A DNA stretch of 64,000 nt from Georgenia_B sunbinii (GCF_036421855.1 NZ_JAZGOK010000003.1); one strand, 5' to 3'. Positions 8,335 through 17,678 are shown, counted from the first letter of the stretch. The notes: a model not told the origin generated them from the sequence alone. Numbers and translations are program-made.

Positions 8335-9315
8335 CTAGGAGTCGCCGTCGAACAGGCTGGTGACCGAGCCGTCCTCGAACACCGCGCGGATCGCCCGCGC
8401 CAGCAGCGGCGCGATGGGCAGCACGGTGAGCTTGGGGAACATCTTGCTGGCTTCGATCGGCAGCGTGTCGGTGATGACCACCTCACGCGCACCGCACTCG
8501 CTCAGCCGCCGGGGCGCCGGGTCGGACAGCACTCCGTGCGTCGCGACGACGATGACGTCGAGCGCGCCCGCGCCCAGCAGCACCTTGACGGCCTCGGCGA
8601 TCGTGCCACCGGTGTCGATGAGGTCGTCGACGAGCACGCAGGTGCGACCCTCGACCTCGCCGACCACCCGGTTGGCTACCGACTGGTTGGGCCGCGTGAC
8701 ATCGCGCGTCTTGTGCACGAACGCCAGCGGGCTGCCGCCGAGCTTGGCCGCCCACTTCTCCGCCACGCGGATGCGACCGGCGTCGGGCGAGACGACCGTG
8801 ACGTTGGTGGTGTCCACCCGGGAGCGGACGTAGTCGGTGAGGATCGGCATCGCCCACAGGTGGTCGACCGGCCCGTCGAAGAAGCCCTGGGTCTGCGCGG
8901 CGTGCAGGTCGATCGACATCAGCCGGTCGGCGCCGGCGGTCTTGTACATGTCGGCCACCAGGCGCGCGGAGATCGGCTCGCGGCCGCGGTGCTTCTTGTC
9001 CTGCCGGGCGTAGGGGTAGAACGGTGCCACCACGGTGATCCGCTTGGCCGACGCCCGCTTGAGCGCGTCGACCATGATCAGCTGCTCCATCAACCACTGG
9101 TTGATGGGGGCGGTGTGCGACTGCAGGACGAACACGTCCGAGCCGCGCACGCTCTCCTCGAAGCGGACGTAGATCTCGCCGTTGGCGAAGTCGTAGGCCG
9201 TCGTCGGGACGAGGTCGATACCCAGCTCGCGGCCGACGTCGTCGGCCAACGACTGGTGGGCGCGTCCAGAGACGACGACGAGCCGCTTCTCGCCGCGTGT
9301 GGTGATGCCTGTCAT
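8335..9315 (-). CDS. prs: Ribose-phosphate pyrophosphokinase (PRPP synthase)
   Basis: A 326-residue class I PRPP synthase making phosphoribosyl pyrophosphate from ribose 5-phosphate and ATP, the precursor for nucleotides, His, Trp and NAD. Visible motifs are YARQDKKHRGREPISA (flexible loop), the metal-binding SIDLHAAQTQGFF, and the PRPP-binding CVLVDDLIDTGGTI. The length is standard. The ATG at 9315 overlaps the glmU stop by 4 bases, giving the common actinobacterial glmU-prs pair. Confidence 0.97.
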   Translation of the reverse strand: MTGITTRGEKRLVVVSGRAHQSLADDVGRELGIDLVPTTAYDFANGEIYVRFEESVRGSDVFVLQSHTAPINQWLMEQLIMVDALKRASAKRITVVAPFYPYARQDKKHRGREPISARLVADMYKTAGADRLMSIDLHAAQTQGFFDGPVDHLWAMPILTDYVRSRVDTTNVTVVSPDAGRIRVAEKWAAKLGGSPLAFVHKTRDVTRPNQSVANRVVGEVEGRTCVLVDDLIDTGGTIAEAVKVLLGAGALDVIVVATHGVLSDPAPRRLSECGAREVVITDTLPIEASKMFPKLTVLPIAPLLARAIRAVFEDGSVTSLFDGDS

Positions 9316-10895
9316 CGGTCGGTGCCGCTCCCGGTCTGCTCGGTCGTGTTGCCGTCACGGGGAACGGCCTGCCCATGGTTGCCGCGGGCGAGCTCCGCCC
9401 GAGCCTGCGGGGAGAGCTCGCGGCCCGCGTCGGCGTCCAGCGCCGCCTGCGCGGCGTCGGCCGCCGGGGTGCCCGCGCGTCGGCGCAGCACCCAGCCCTC
9501 GATGTTGCGCTGGTTGACGGTGTTGATCGCCAGCGCGCCGGCGGGCACGTCGTGGCGCACCACCGTGCCGGCGCCGGTGTAGGCGCCGTCGCCGACGGTC
9601 ACCGGCGCGACGAACATGTTGTCCGAGCCGGTGCGTGCGTTGGAGCCGATCCTGGTGCGGTGCTTGGCGACGCCGTCGTAGTTGACGAACACCGAGGCGG
9701 CACCGATGTTGGTGCCCTCACCGATCTCCGCGTCCCCGACGTAGCTCAGGTGCGGCACCTTGGAGCCCGCGCCGATCCGCGCCTCCTTGGTCTCCACGAA
9801 GGTGCCGATCTTGCCGGCGTCGCCGAGCACCGTGCCCGGCCGCAGGTAGGCGAACGGGCCGACGTTCGCGCCGGCCCCGATCTCCGCGGCGGTGGCGTGG
9901 CTGCGCACCACCTGCGCCCCGGCGCCGACGACGACGTCGCGCAGCGTGGTGTCGGGCCCGATCTCGGCGCCGTCACCGACGGTCGTCGTGCCGTGGAGCT
10001 GGCTGCCCGGCAGGATCGTCACGTCCTGCGAGAGCGTGACGTCGACGTCGATCCAGGTCGTGGCGGGGTCGACGACGGTGACGCCCTCGCGCATCCAGTC
10101 CTCGACGATCCGGCGGTTGAGCTCGGCGCCGATCGCGGCGAGCTGGGCGCGGTCGTTGACGCCCTCGACCAGCCACGGGTCGTCGGCGACGACGGCGCGC
10201 ACCCGCTTGCCGTCCTCGTGGGCGAGCGCGACGACGTCGGTGAGATACACCTCACCCTGGTCGTTCTGCGTCCCCACCCGGCCGAGCGCGTCGCGCAGGA
10301 CCTCGGCGTCGAAGACGTAGACGGAGGCGTTGATCTCGTCGATCTCGCGCTGCTCCTCGGTGGCGTCGCGGTGCTCGACGACGGCGGTGACCCCGCCGTC
10401 CTCGCCGCGCACGACCCGGCCGTAGCCGGAGGGGTCGGCGAGGCGGGTGCTCAGCAGCGTGATGGCGTTGCCGTCGGCCTCGTGGGCGGCGAGCAGCTCG
10501 CCCAGCGTGCCGGCGTCGAGCAGCGGGACGTCGCCGGCGGTGACGACGACCGGACCGCTGATCCGGTCGGTGTCGCCGCCGTGGGCGCGACCGGCCTCCT
10601 CCTTGGCGTCGAGCACGCCGAGGGCGCACTGGACCGCCCGGCCGGTGCCCGGGACCTGGTCCTGGTCGACGACGACGACGCCGGGCACGAGCTCGGTCGC
10701 GTGCGCGGCCACGGTCTCGCGCTCGTGACGGACGACGACGGCGAGGCGGCGGGGCCGCAGCTCCTGGCCGGCGGCGAGCGCGAAGCCGAGCAGGCTACGA
10801 CCACCGATGGCGTGCAGGACCTTGGGGGTGCGGGACTTCATCCTCGTGCCCTCGCCCGCGGCGAGGACGATGACGGCGGCTGGCTGAGCGCTCAC
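9312..10895 (-). CDS. glmU: Bifunctional GlcN-1-P acetyltransferase / GlcNAc-1-P uridyltransferase
   Basis: A 527-residue cytoplasmic enzyme making UDP-GlcNAc for cell-wall synthesis. The N-terminal pyrophosphorylase domain starts with VIVLAAGEGTRMKSRTPKVL (about residues 8-27). The C-terminal half is a left-handed beta-helix of hexapeptide repeats with the acetyltransferase motif IGAASVFVNYDG. The GTG at 10895 is the last sensible start before the G-x-G-T-R-M-K motif. The Ala/Gln-rich C-terminal tail is longer than in E. coli GlmU (456 residues) but usual for actinobacteria. Confidence 0.96.
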   Translation of the reverse strand: MSAQPAAVIVLAAGEGTRMKSRTPKVLHAIGGRSLLGFALAAGQELRPRRLAVVVRHERETVAAHATELVPGVVVVDQDQVPGTGRAVQCALGVLDAKEEAGRAHGGDTDRISGPVVVTAGDVPLLDAGTLGELLAAHEADGNAITLLSTRLADPSGYGRVVRGEDGGVTAVVEHRDATEEQREIDEINASVYVFDAEVLRDALGRVGTQNDQGEVYLTDVVALAHEDGKRVRAVVADDPWLVEGVNDRAQLAAIGAELNRRIVEDWMREGVTVVDPATTWIDVDVTLSQDVTILPGSQLHGTTTVGDGAEIGPDTTLRDVVVGAGAQVVRSHATAAEIGAGANVGPFAYLRPGTVLGDAGKIGTFVETKEARIGAGSKVPHLSYVGDAEIGEGTNIGAASVFVNYDGVAKHRTRIGSNARTGSDNMFVAPVTVGDGAYTGAGTVVRHDVPAGALAINTVNQRNIEGWVLRRRAGTPAADAAQAALDADAGRELSPQARAELARGNHGQAVPRDGNTTEQTGSGTDR

Positions 10896-10990
10896 TCGGG
10901 ACGGCTCCCTCGTCGGGTTCCAGCCCGGGACGGACCCGGACTCGTGCCTTCCTACTCTAGCCCGGGCGGCAAGGCCGGCACCCACCCGCC

Positions 10991-11062
10991 GGCTCCGCCC
11001 CCAGGATTCGAACCCGGACCTCAAGGCACCAAAGGCCTGTGTGCTGCCGTTACACCAGGGCG
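10991..11062 (-). tRNA. tRNA-Gln (anticodon TTG)
   Basis: The minus-strand cloverleaf has acceptor arms TCCGCCC/GGGCGGA, D-arm GTGTAACGGCAGCAC, anticodon loop CTTTGGT giving UUG, and T-loop GGTTCGAATCC. The discriminator base is G and CCA is not encoded. The anticodon stem has one C-U mismatch at its outer pair. It lies 95 bases upstream of glmU, as in many actinobacteria. Confidence 0.9.
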
Positions 11063-11168
11063 GACCGCGCCGGCCGCGCCGACGCAGCGACCAGTCTGCC
11101 AGGCGCACCGGCCATGACTCACCTCTGCCGCCCGGGGGCCGGTCGCGGGCGCAGGGCATGATGGTGCG

Positions 11169-11855
11169 GTGTCCACCACCCGTTCGCGCCCCTCTCGCCC
11201 CCGGATGACCGCCGGTCAGCGCCGGGAGCAGCTCCTTGACGTCAGCCGGGCACTGTTCGCCGAGAAGGGTTTCGAGGGGACGAGCGTCGAAGAGGTCGCC
11301 GCCCGGGCAAAGGTCTCCAAGCCGGTGGTCTACGAGCACTTCGGCGGCAAGGAGGGGATGTACGCCGTCATCGTCGACCGCGAGCTGCACCAGCTGCTCG
11401 GGGTGCTGAGCGAGTCGCTCAAGACCGGCGGCCACCCGAAGAAGATCGTCGAGCGCACGGCGCTCGCACTGCTGGAGTACATCGACTCCAACACCGACGG
11501 CTTCCGGATCCTCGTCCGCGACTCCCCGGTGGCACAGGCGACCGGTACGTTCTCCTCGCTCATCGGCGACGTCGCCACCCAGGTGGAGCACATGCTCGCC
11601 GACCAGTTCCGCCGTCGGCGGCTGTCACCCGACACCGCGCCGATGTACGCGCAGATGCTCGTCGGGATGATCGCGCTCACCGGCCAGTGGTGGCTCGAGG
11701 CCCGCAGCCCGGACCGGGAGCAGGTCGCCGCGCACCTGGTCAACCTCGCCTGGAACGGCCTGCGCGGCCTGGAGCCCACCCCGCACCTCACCGCCGAGCG
11801 ACCGGCTGCTGCTACCACGCCGACGACGCCGCCCGCGCCGACGACCGACGCGTGA
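11169..11855 (+). CDS. TetR-family transcriptional regulator
   Basis: A 228-residue protein. The N-terminal helix-turn-helix is canonical: LFAEKGFEGTSVEEVAARAK followed by VSKPVVYEHFGGKEGMY (about residues 35-71). The C-terminal ligand domain is followed by a disordered Thr/Pro/Ala tail of about 20 residues. It is encoded 116 bases upstream of and codirectional with a NatAB-type ABC exporter whose promoter region contains a palindrome, so local control of that exporter is the simplest guess. The ligand is unknown. Confidence 0.88.
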   Translation: MSTTRSRPSRPRMTAGQRREQLLDVSRALFAEKGFEGTSVEEVAARAKVSKPVVYEHFGGKEGMYAVIVDRELHQLLGVLSESLKTGGHPKKIVERTALALLEYIDSNTDGFRILVRDSPVAQATGTFSSLIGDVATQVEHMLADQFRRRRLSPDTAPMYAQMLVGMIALTGQWWLEARSPDREQVAAHLVNLAWNGLRGLEPTPHLTAERPAAATTPTTPPAPTTDA

Positions 11856-11904
11856 CGGCCGCGGGCCGCGACTCACCGCGGCCCCGATGGCGGGGCGCGG
11901 CGGT

Positions 11905-11919
11905 CGACAGATACTGTCG
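11905..11919. promoter_or_regulatory. Palindrome CGACAG-ata-CTGTCG upstream of the NatAB genes
   Basis: A perfect 6-bp inverted repeat with a 3-base spacer, overlapping a -10-like TACTGT (11912-11917) about 55 bases before the exporter ATG. Its position suits an operator, perhaps for the adjacent TetR protein. Confidence 0.4.
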
Positions 11920-11971
11920 TGACGCCCACCATCCCTGAGCGACGACTCCGACCACCGGGAGCTCTTCACCG

Positions 11972-12958
11972 ATGCCACGTCTCGAGTTCGAGCACATCAC
12001 CAAGTCCTACGGTTCGTTGCGGGCCTTGAACGACCTCACCTTTGCTGTCGACAGCGGGGAGATCTTCGGCTTCGTCGGGTCCAACGGTGCCGGCAAGACG
12101 ACCGCGATGCGTATCGCGCTCGGTGTGCTGGCCGCCGACTCCGGCGAGGTCCGGTGGCGTGACCGCCCGCTCGACCTTCAGATGCGTCGCCGCGTCGGCT
12201 ACATGCCCGAGGAGCGTGGCCTGTACCCGCGGATGAAGGTCGGCGACCAGCTGGTCTACCTCGCCAAGCTGCACGGCCTGGGCACCGCCGACGCCACCAC
12301 CGCGATGGAGCAGTGGACCGAGCGGCTCGGTGTGGCGAGCCGGCGCGGCGACGACGTCGAGAAGCTCTCGCTGGGCAACCAGCAGCGCGTCCAGCTGGCG
12401 TCCGCGCTCGTCCACGGCCCGGAGATCCTCGTCCTCGACGAGCCCTTCTCCGGGCTGGACCCGGTCGCGGTGGACGTCATGAGCTCCGTGCTGCAGGAGC
12501 GTGCCGCCGACGGCGTGCCGGTGATCTTCTCCTCCCACCAGCTCGAGCTGGTCGAGCGGCTCTGCGACCGGGTCGGCATCATCCGCTCCGGCACCATGGT
12601 GGCGGTGGGGACCCAGGACGAGCTGCGGGCAACCTCCAACCTCCGGTGGCGAGCCGTCGTCGACGGCTCCGCCGCGGGCTGGGCGCAGCAGGTGCCCGGT
12701 GCCACGGTGCAGCGCGACGATGGCCGTGAGGTCGTCGTGGAGCTGCAGGGCAAGGAGGTCGGCGTCGAGCAGCCGTTCCTCGAGGCCGCGATGCGCGCCG
12801 GCCTGGTGCGCGAGTTCGCCGCCGTCCGCCCGAGCCTGTCCGACCTCTTCCGCGATGTCGTCAGCACCACGGACACCGAGACCGAGGAACCCACCGAGGA
12901 GACCGCTGGGCGCCGGGGCCATCGAGGTCTGGGCCGCCGACGGAAGGACGCCGCGTGA
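11972..12958 (+). CDS. ABC transporter ATP-binding protein (NatA/DUF4162 type)
   Basis: A 328-residue ATPase with Walker A GSNGAGKTT (about residues 36-44), signature LSLGNQQRVQL (typical of NatA-like proteins, which have GNQQ in place of SGGQ), Walker B ILVLDEPFSGLDP and H-loop SSHQ. A C-terminal DUF4162-like region (about 225-300) is followed by a charged tail. The GTGA overlap with the permease gene shows co-expression. Substrate not predictable; NatAB proteins export Na+ or small molecules. Confidence 0.9.
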   Translation: MPRLEFEHITKSYGSLRALNDLTFAVDSGEIFGFVGSNGAGKTTAMRIALGVLAADSGEVRWRDRPLDLQMRRRVGYMPEERGLYPRMKVGDQLVYLAKLHGLGTADATTAMEQWTERLGVASRRGDDVEKLSLGNQQRVQLASALVHGPEILVLDEPFSGLDPVAVDVMSSVLQERAADGVPVIFSSHQLELVERLCDRVGIIRSGTMVAVGTQDELRATSNLRWRAVVDGSAAGWAQQVPGATVQRDDGREVVVELQGKEVGVEQPFLEAAMRAGLVREFAAVRPSLSDLFRDVVSTTDTETEEPTEETAGRRGHRGLGRRRKDAA

Positions 12959-14187
12959 GCAACGACCAGCAGCCAGACCAGCGCCGTACCGGCACCATGC
13001 GGGCGATCGGCCTCGTCGCCCGGCGCGAGGTGAAGGTGCGCTTCCTGGCGAAGTCCAACCTCATCTCGCTGGCGATCATGCTCGTCGTGCTCGTCGCGGG
13101 TGTCTTCGTGCTCGACTACTTCGTCAGCCGCGACGAGGCCGACACCGGCGCCGACTACACGGTGGCCGTCGATGCCGGCGTCGCCGACCTCGAGCCGCAC
13201 CTCACCGCCGCCGCGGCCGCGATGGGCACCAGCATCGACCTCGAGACCATGGATCGCGCCGCGGCCGAGACGGCTCTCGAGGACGACCTCGACGGCTTCC
13301 TCGCCGGCTCCGCGGACCGCCCTGAGCTGCTGGTGCAGAGCACCCCCGACGAGCAGCTCGTCGCGCTCGTCACCACCGCCACCCAGGAGCACGTCCTCAC
13401 CGTGCAGGTGACCGAGCTCGGCGGCGACCCCGCCGAGGTCCAGCAGGCGCTCGCCCAGGCGGTGCCGCAGGTCTCCTCGCTCGCCGTGGACGAGGACGAC
13501 GACCAGTTCGGCCCCCAGTACCTCATCGCCATCGTGGCGATCTCGCTGCTGCTGTTCGCGCTCATCGGCACCGGCTCGCTCATCGCCATGGGCGTCGTGG
13601 AGGAGAAGTCCTCCCGGGTCGTGGAGATCCTCCTCGCGACCATCCGGCCATCGGAGCTGCTCGCCGGCAAGATCCTCGGGATCGGCGTCGTCGGCCTCGC
13701 GCAGGTCCTGCTCCTCGGGGGTGGCACGTTCGCCGCGATGGCGGCCACCGGGGTGATGTCCGGGGTGGAGGTCGACCTCGGCCTGGCGCTGCTCATGCTG
13801 ATCGTCTGGTTCCTGCTCGGCTTCGCGGTCTACTCGCTGCTCTTCGGCGGGTTCGCCGCGCTCATCTCCCGGCAGGAGGAGATCGGCGCGGTCACCACCC
13901 CGCTGATGTTCCTCATGTTCGTGCCGTTCTACCTGTCGATGTTCCTCATCACCAGCAACCCGGACGGCACCGCCGTCAAGGTGCTCTCGCAGGTGCCGTT
14001 CTTCGCCCCGTTCATGATGCCGATGCGCAGCGTGTACGGAGCGGTGGCGGCCTGGGAGATCGGGCTCGCCGTCGTCATCGCACTGGCGATCATCCCGCTG
14101 CTGGTGTGGATCGCCGGCCGGATCTACAAGCGCGGCGTCCTCCACACCGGCGGCCGCATGAAGCTCACCGAAGCCCTGCGAGGCTGA
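12955..14187 (+). CDS. ABC-2 type permease (NatB-like)
   Basis: A 410-residue membrane protein with one N-terminal helix (about residues 38-58), a long extracytoplasmic domain (about 60-180) and five or six C-terminal helices, the ABC-2 membrane domain arrangement of NatB/YhaP. The motif GVVEEKSSRVVEILLATIRPSELLAGK (shown around residues 213-239) is diagnostic. It partners the ATPase upstream. The stop is only 9 bases before the poly-G run, but the C-terminus looks complete. Confidence 0.88.
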   Translation: MSNDQQPDQRRTGTMRAIGLVARREVKVRFLAKSNLISLAIMLVVLVAGVFVLDYFVSRDEADTGADYTVAVDAGVADLEPHLTAAAAAMGTSIDLETMDRAAAETALEDDLDGFLAGSADRPELLVQSTPDEQLVALVTTATQEHVLTVQVTELGGDPAEVQQALAQAVPQVSSLAVDEDDDQFGPQYLIAIVAISLLLFALIGTGSLIAMGVVEEKSSRVVEILLATIRPSELLAGKILGIGVVGLAQVLLLGGGTFAAMAATGVMSGVEVDLGLALLMLIVWFLLGFAVYSLLFGGFAALISRQEEIGAVTTPLMFLMFVPFYLSMFLITSNPDGTAVKVLSQVPFFAPFMMPMRSVYGAVAAWEIGLAVVIALAIIPLLVWIAGRIYKRGVLHTGGRMKLTEALRG

Positions 14188-14196
14188 CCCGGGCGT

Positions 14197-14276
<80 letters not shown>

Positions 14277-14293
14277 GGCAGTTCCTCCGCAGA

Positions 14294-14311
14294 TATCTCG
14301 ATGTCGAGTAA
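14294..14311. promoter_or_regulatory. MarR-type operator upstream of the MarR gene
   Basis: TATCTCGA-TG-TCGAGTAA is an imperfect palindrome (6 of 8 arm positions pair), close to the TATCTTGATGTCGAGATA-like sites bound by many actinobacterial MarR proteins. It overlaps a possible -10 (AGTAAT) lying just before the ATG, suggesting autoregulation and a leaderless message. Confidence 0.5.
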
Positions 14312-14320
14312 TCTCGGAGG

Positions 14321-14836
14321 ATGGCACTCCCGGGCGACACCCAGCCGACTCAGGACGAGGTCGACCGGATCGTCGCGGCCTGGGGACGGGAACGGCCGGA
14401 CCTCGACCCGAGGCCGCTGCACATCTTCTCCCGGGTGTCGCGCCTCTCCCGCCACCTCGACCTCGCCCGCCGTCGCGCCTTCACCGACCACGACCTCGAG
14501 GGCTGGGAGTTCGACGTGCTGTCGGCGCTGCGCCGCGCCGGTGAGCCCTACGAGCTGACCGCCGGCCGGCTGCTCACCGAGACCCTCGTCTCCTCGGGCA
14601 CGATGACTCACCGGATCGACCGGATGGTCGATCACGGCCTCGTCGTGCGCGCGGTCGGCGCCACCGACCGCCGGGTGGTGCTCGTGCGCCTCACCGAGCA
14701 CGGCCGGACCAAGGTCGATGCCGCGATGGCCGACCTCCTCGACTCCGAGCAGGAGCTCCTCGCCCAGCTCGACGACGACGAGGTCGCCCTGCTCACCAGC
14801 CTGCTGCGCCGCCTCACCCTCCCCTTCGAGACCTGA
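14321..14836 (+). CDS. MarR-family transcriptional regulator
   Basis: A 171-residue winged-helix protein. Helix-turn-helix LTAGRLLTETLVSSGTMTHR (about residues 80-99) and the wing DRRVVLVRLTEHGRTKVD match the MarR fold. A palindrome sits immediately upstream. The GGAGG at 14316-14320 abuts the ATG with no spacer, so translation may be leaderless. The real neighbours on the left are uncertain because of the poly-G run. The ligand is unknown. Confidence 0.87.
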   Translation: MALPGDTQPTQDEVDRIVAAWGRERPDLDPRPLHIFSRVSRLSRHLDLARRRAFTDHDLEGWEFDVLSALRRAGEPYELTAGRLLTETLVSSGTMTHRIDRMVDHGLVVRAVGATDRRVVLVRLTEHGRTKVDAAMADLLDSEQELLAQLDDDEVALLTSLLRRLTLPFET

Positions 14837-14917
14837 CGCCCGCGCCGGGTGCGGGCTGCGGGCGCCGCCCCGCGCCGGCCGCGCGGCGGCGTCTCCGGGG
14901 CGCCTTACCCTGGAGCA

Positions 14918-16708
14918 GTGGCACATCTTCTCGGGGCCGAGTCCCTGCACCTGGAGTACCCGACCAAGCTCGTCCTCGACTCGGTGACCGTCGGGGTGGA
15001 CCAGGGTGACCGGATCGGCATCGTCGGGCGCAACGGGGACGGCAAGTCCAGCCTGCTGCGGCTGCTCGCCGGCCGCATCGAGCCGAACGCCGGGCGGGTC
15101 ACCCGTCGCGGCGGCGTGCAGATGGCGGTGCTCGACCAGGGCGACACCCTCGACCCGACGGCCACCGTGGGCTTCGCCGTCGTCGGTGACCGCGCCGAGC
15201 ACGAGTGGGCCGGCGACCCCCGGGTCCGCGACGTCATCTCCGGGCTGGTGAGCGACCTGTCGTGGGACGCGACCGTTGGCAGCCTCAGCGGTGGCCAGCG
15301 GCGCCGGGTGGCGCTGGCCGCGCTCCTCGTCGGTGACTGGGACGTGATCGGCCTCGACGAGCCGACCAACCACCTCGATGTCGAGGGCATCACCTGGCTC
15401 GCCCGCCACCTGCAGCGGCGCTGGCCGGCCGCCACCGGCGGGCTGCTGGTCATCACTCACGACCGCTGGTTCCTCGACGAGGTCGCCACCACCACCTGGG
15501 AGGTGCACGACGGCGTCGTCGACCCCTTCGAGGGCGGGTACGCCGCCTACGTGCTGCAGCGGGTGGAGCGTGACCGGCAGGCCGCCTCCAGCGAGGCGAA
15601 GCGGCAGAACCTCATGCGCAAGGAGCTGGCGTGGCTGCGCCGCGGCGCACCGGCCCGCACTGCCAAGCCGAAGTTCCGCATCGAGGCGGCCAACCAGCTC
15701 ATCGCCGACGTGCCGCCGATCCGCGACCGCGTCGAGCTCACCAAGATGGCGACGGCGCGGCTCGGCAAGGACGTCATCGACCTGCTCGACGTCTCGGTGG
15801 CCTTCGACCGGCCGGTGCTGCGCGAGATCGAGTGGCGGATCGCGCCCGGGGAACGCACCGGCATCCTCGGTGCCAACGGCTCGGGCAAGTCCACCCTCCT
15901 CAACGTCATCGCCGGCACGCAGGCGCCGGACTCCGGACGCGTCAAGCGCGGCAAGACGGTCAAGCTCGGTGTGCTGGACCAGGAGTTCGCGAACCTCATC
16001 GAGATCGCCGGGGACCGGGTACGCGAGGTACTGGCCCGGACTCAGGCGACGTTCGTCGTCGATGGCAAGGACATGACGCCGGCCCAGCTGCTCGAGCGTC
16101 TGGGCTTCGCGAAGGAGCAGCTCTCGACGCGGGTCGGTGAGCTCTCCGGCGGCCAGCAGCGGCGCCTCCAGCTGCTCCTGCTGCTGCTCGCCGAGCCCAA
16201 TGTGCTCATCCTCGACGAGCCGTCCAACGACGTCGACACCGACATGCTCACCGCGATGGAGGACCTGCTCGACTCCTGGCCGGGGACGCTCATCGTGGTC
16301 TCTCACGACCGCTACCTGCTCGAGCGGGTGACCGACCAGCAGTACGCGATCGTCGACGGCAGGCTGCGCCACCTGCCCGGCGGGGTGGACGAGTACCTGC
16401 GGCTGCGGGCCGCCGAGCCGGCGGGCACCGGGGCAGCTCCGCTGCGCGGCGACGACGCGCCCGCGGCCGACGCCGGCGGCGGGCTCTCGGGCCGTGAGCT
16501 GCGCGAGGCGACCAAGGAGCTGGCGTCCCTGGAGCGCCGGATGGAGCGGATGCGCGCCACCGCCGCCGAGGCCCGCCGCAAGCTCGTGGACATCGACCAG
16601 TCCGACTATGTCGCCATCGCCGCCGAGATGGCGGAGATCACCCGGCTGGAGGACGAGGCCGACACCCTCGAGGACCGTTGGCTGGACCTCGCCGACCAGC
16701 TCGGCTGA
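14918..16708 (+). CDS. ABC-F family ATP-binding protein (Uup-like)
   Basis: A 596-residue soluble protein with two ATPase domains and no membrane segments. The first has GRNGDGKSS and SLSGGQRRRVALAALL; the second has GANGSGKST, ELSGGQQRRLQLLLLLL and LILDEPSNDVDTDM. The inter-domain linker and a C-terminal coiled coil (about residues 520-595) resemble Uup, which acts on ribosomes or DNA, and not the antibiotic-resistance subgroups. The GTG at 14918 puts the first beta-strand at the usual distance. Confidence 0.9.
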   Translation: MAHLLGAESLHLEYPTKLVLDSVTVGVDQGDRIGIVGRNGDGKSSLLRLLAGRIEPNAGRVTRRGGVQMAVLDQGDTLDPTATVGFAVVGDRAEHEWAGDPRVRDVISGLVSDLSWDATVGSLSGGQRRRVALAALLVGDWDVIGLDEPTNHLDVEGITWLARHLQRRWPAATGGLLVITHDRWFLDEVATTTWEVHDGVVDPFEGGYAAYVLQRVERDRQAASSEAKRQNLMRKELAWLRRGAPARTAKPKFRIEAANQLIADVPPIRDRVELTKMATARLGKDVIDLLDVSVAFDRPVLREIEWRIAPGERTGILGANGSGKSTLLNVIAGTQAPDSGRVKRGKTVKLGVLDQEFANLIEIAGDRVREVLARTQATFVVDGKDMTPAQLLERLGFAKEQLSTRVGELSGGQQRRLQLLLLLLAEPNVLILDEPSNDVDTDMLTAMEDLLDSWPGTLIVVSHDRYLLERVTDQQYAIVDGRLRHLPGGVDEYLRLRAAEPAGTGAAPLRGDDAPAADAGGGLSGRELREATKELASLERRMERMRATAAEARRKLVDIDQSDYVAIAAEMAEITRLEDEADTLEDRWLDLADQLG

Positions 16709-16762
16709 GCGCCGCACCGGCTCGGCCGAGCGCCGCACCCGCTCGGCCGAGGGTCGACGCGG
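16700..16762. repeat. Three imperfect 21-base tandem repeats
   Basis: Units at 16700-16720, 16721-16741 and 16742-16762 each begin CTCGGC(C/T)GAG. In units 2 and 3 this is the perfect 10-base palindrome CTCGGCCGAG. The ABC-F stop codon lies in unit 1. The array fills the space between two convergent genes and may act as a transcription barrier. Confidence 0.6.
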
Positions 16763-16763
16763 C

Positions 16764-17621
16764 TCAGTCGATCTTGCCGATCGGCTGACGCTTCTCGGCC
16801 TGGAACACGTCCTCGGTGCGGCCCCGCGCCCAGTAGCCGGAGATCGAGGTCGCCTCGCGGGGGATCTCGCGGCGACGCAGCACCGCACGGGCGGCCTTGA
16901 TGGACTCCCGCTCCCCGTGCACGAACACCTGGACGTCTTCGGCGACCACGCCGGGCTCGGCCGACCAGGGCCCGGCGTCGAGCGCACGGGCGAGGAAGTC
17001 GACGTCGTCGGTGTCGGGGTTGACCAGCCAGTGGACCTCGACCTGGCTGGGGCTCACCAGCTCGATGATGTCTGCCTCGTCCTCGACCTCTAGGTGGGCG
17101 ACGCCGCGTGCGGACGCCGGCAGCGCCTCGAGGGCGTTGGCGATCGCCGGCACCGCTGACAGGTCCCCGGCGAGCACGTGCCAGCCGGCCGCCGGGTCGG
17201 GCATGTAGCCACCGCCGGGGCCGGAGAGCACGAGCTGGTCGCCGGGCACCGCGGCGGCTGCCCACGGCGCGGCGAGGCCGGTGTCCCCGTGGACGACGAA
17301 GTCGATGGCGATCCGGCGGGCGGGCCGGTCGACCCACCGCACGGTGTAGGTGCGCGTCACCGGGCGCTGCTCGGGCGGCAGCGTCTCGCGCAGCGCGGCC
17401 ATGTCGTAGGGCGGCTCGAGGCCGAGCGCGGGGTCGACGAACACCAGCTTGACGTAGGCGTCGGTGGCACCGTTGTCGGAGAACTGCGCCAGTGACTCCC
17501 CGGTGGCGACCACCCGCACCAGGTGTGGCCCGATCTGCTCGGTCGAGACCACGGTGAGGACGTGCTGCGGGCGCGCGGGACGGGGGCGCCGCTGGTCGGG
17601 GGCGGTGGTTGGTGTCGTCAT
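16764..17621 (-). CDS. Siderophore-interacting protein (FAD-dependent ferric-siderophore reductase)
   Basis: A 285-residue SIP/ViuB-family flavoprotein that reduces ferric siderophores in the cytoplasm. The FAD-binding motif RTYTVR is at about residues 91-96. The NAD(P)-binding C-terminal half contains LSGPGGGYMPDP and AGDLSAVPAI. The C-terminal GYWARGRTEDVFQAEKR is typical of the family. The ATG at 17621 is followed by a Pro/Arg-rich leader. No siderophore genes are adjacent. Confidence 0.92.
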   Translation of the reverse strand: MTTPTTAPDQRRPRPARPQHVLTVVSTEQIGPHLVRVVATGESLAQFSDNGATDAYVKLVFVDPALGLEPPYDMAALRETLPPEQRPVTRTYTVRWVDRPARRIAIDFVVHGDTGLAAPWAAAAVPGDQLVLSGPGGGYMPDPAAGWHVLAGDLSAVPAIANALEALPASARGVAHLEVEDEADIIELVSPSQVEVHWLVNPDTDDVDFLARALDAGPWSAEPGVVAEDVQVFVHGERESIKAARAVLRRREIPREATSISGYWARGRTEDVFQAEKRQPIGKID

Positions 17622-17649
17622 CGGTCGGACCCTCTCGGTCGGGGGCGGG

Positions 17650-17678
17650 GCCGGTGGCAGGCAGCTGCGCCCACCGGC
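17650..17678 (-). terminator. Hairpin downstream of ispE
   Basis: GCCGGTGG / CCACCGGC stem with a 13-base loop, just beyond the ispE stop and upstream of the siderophore-interacting gene. It probably ends the rpf-rsmA-ispE transcript. Confidence 0.5.
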
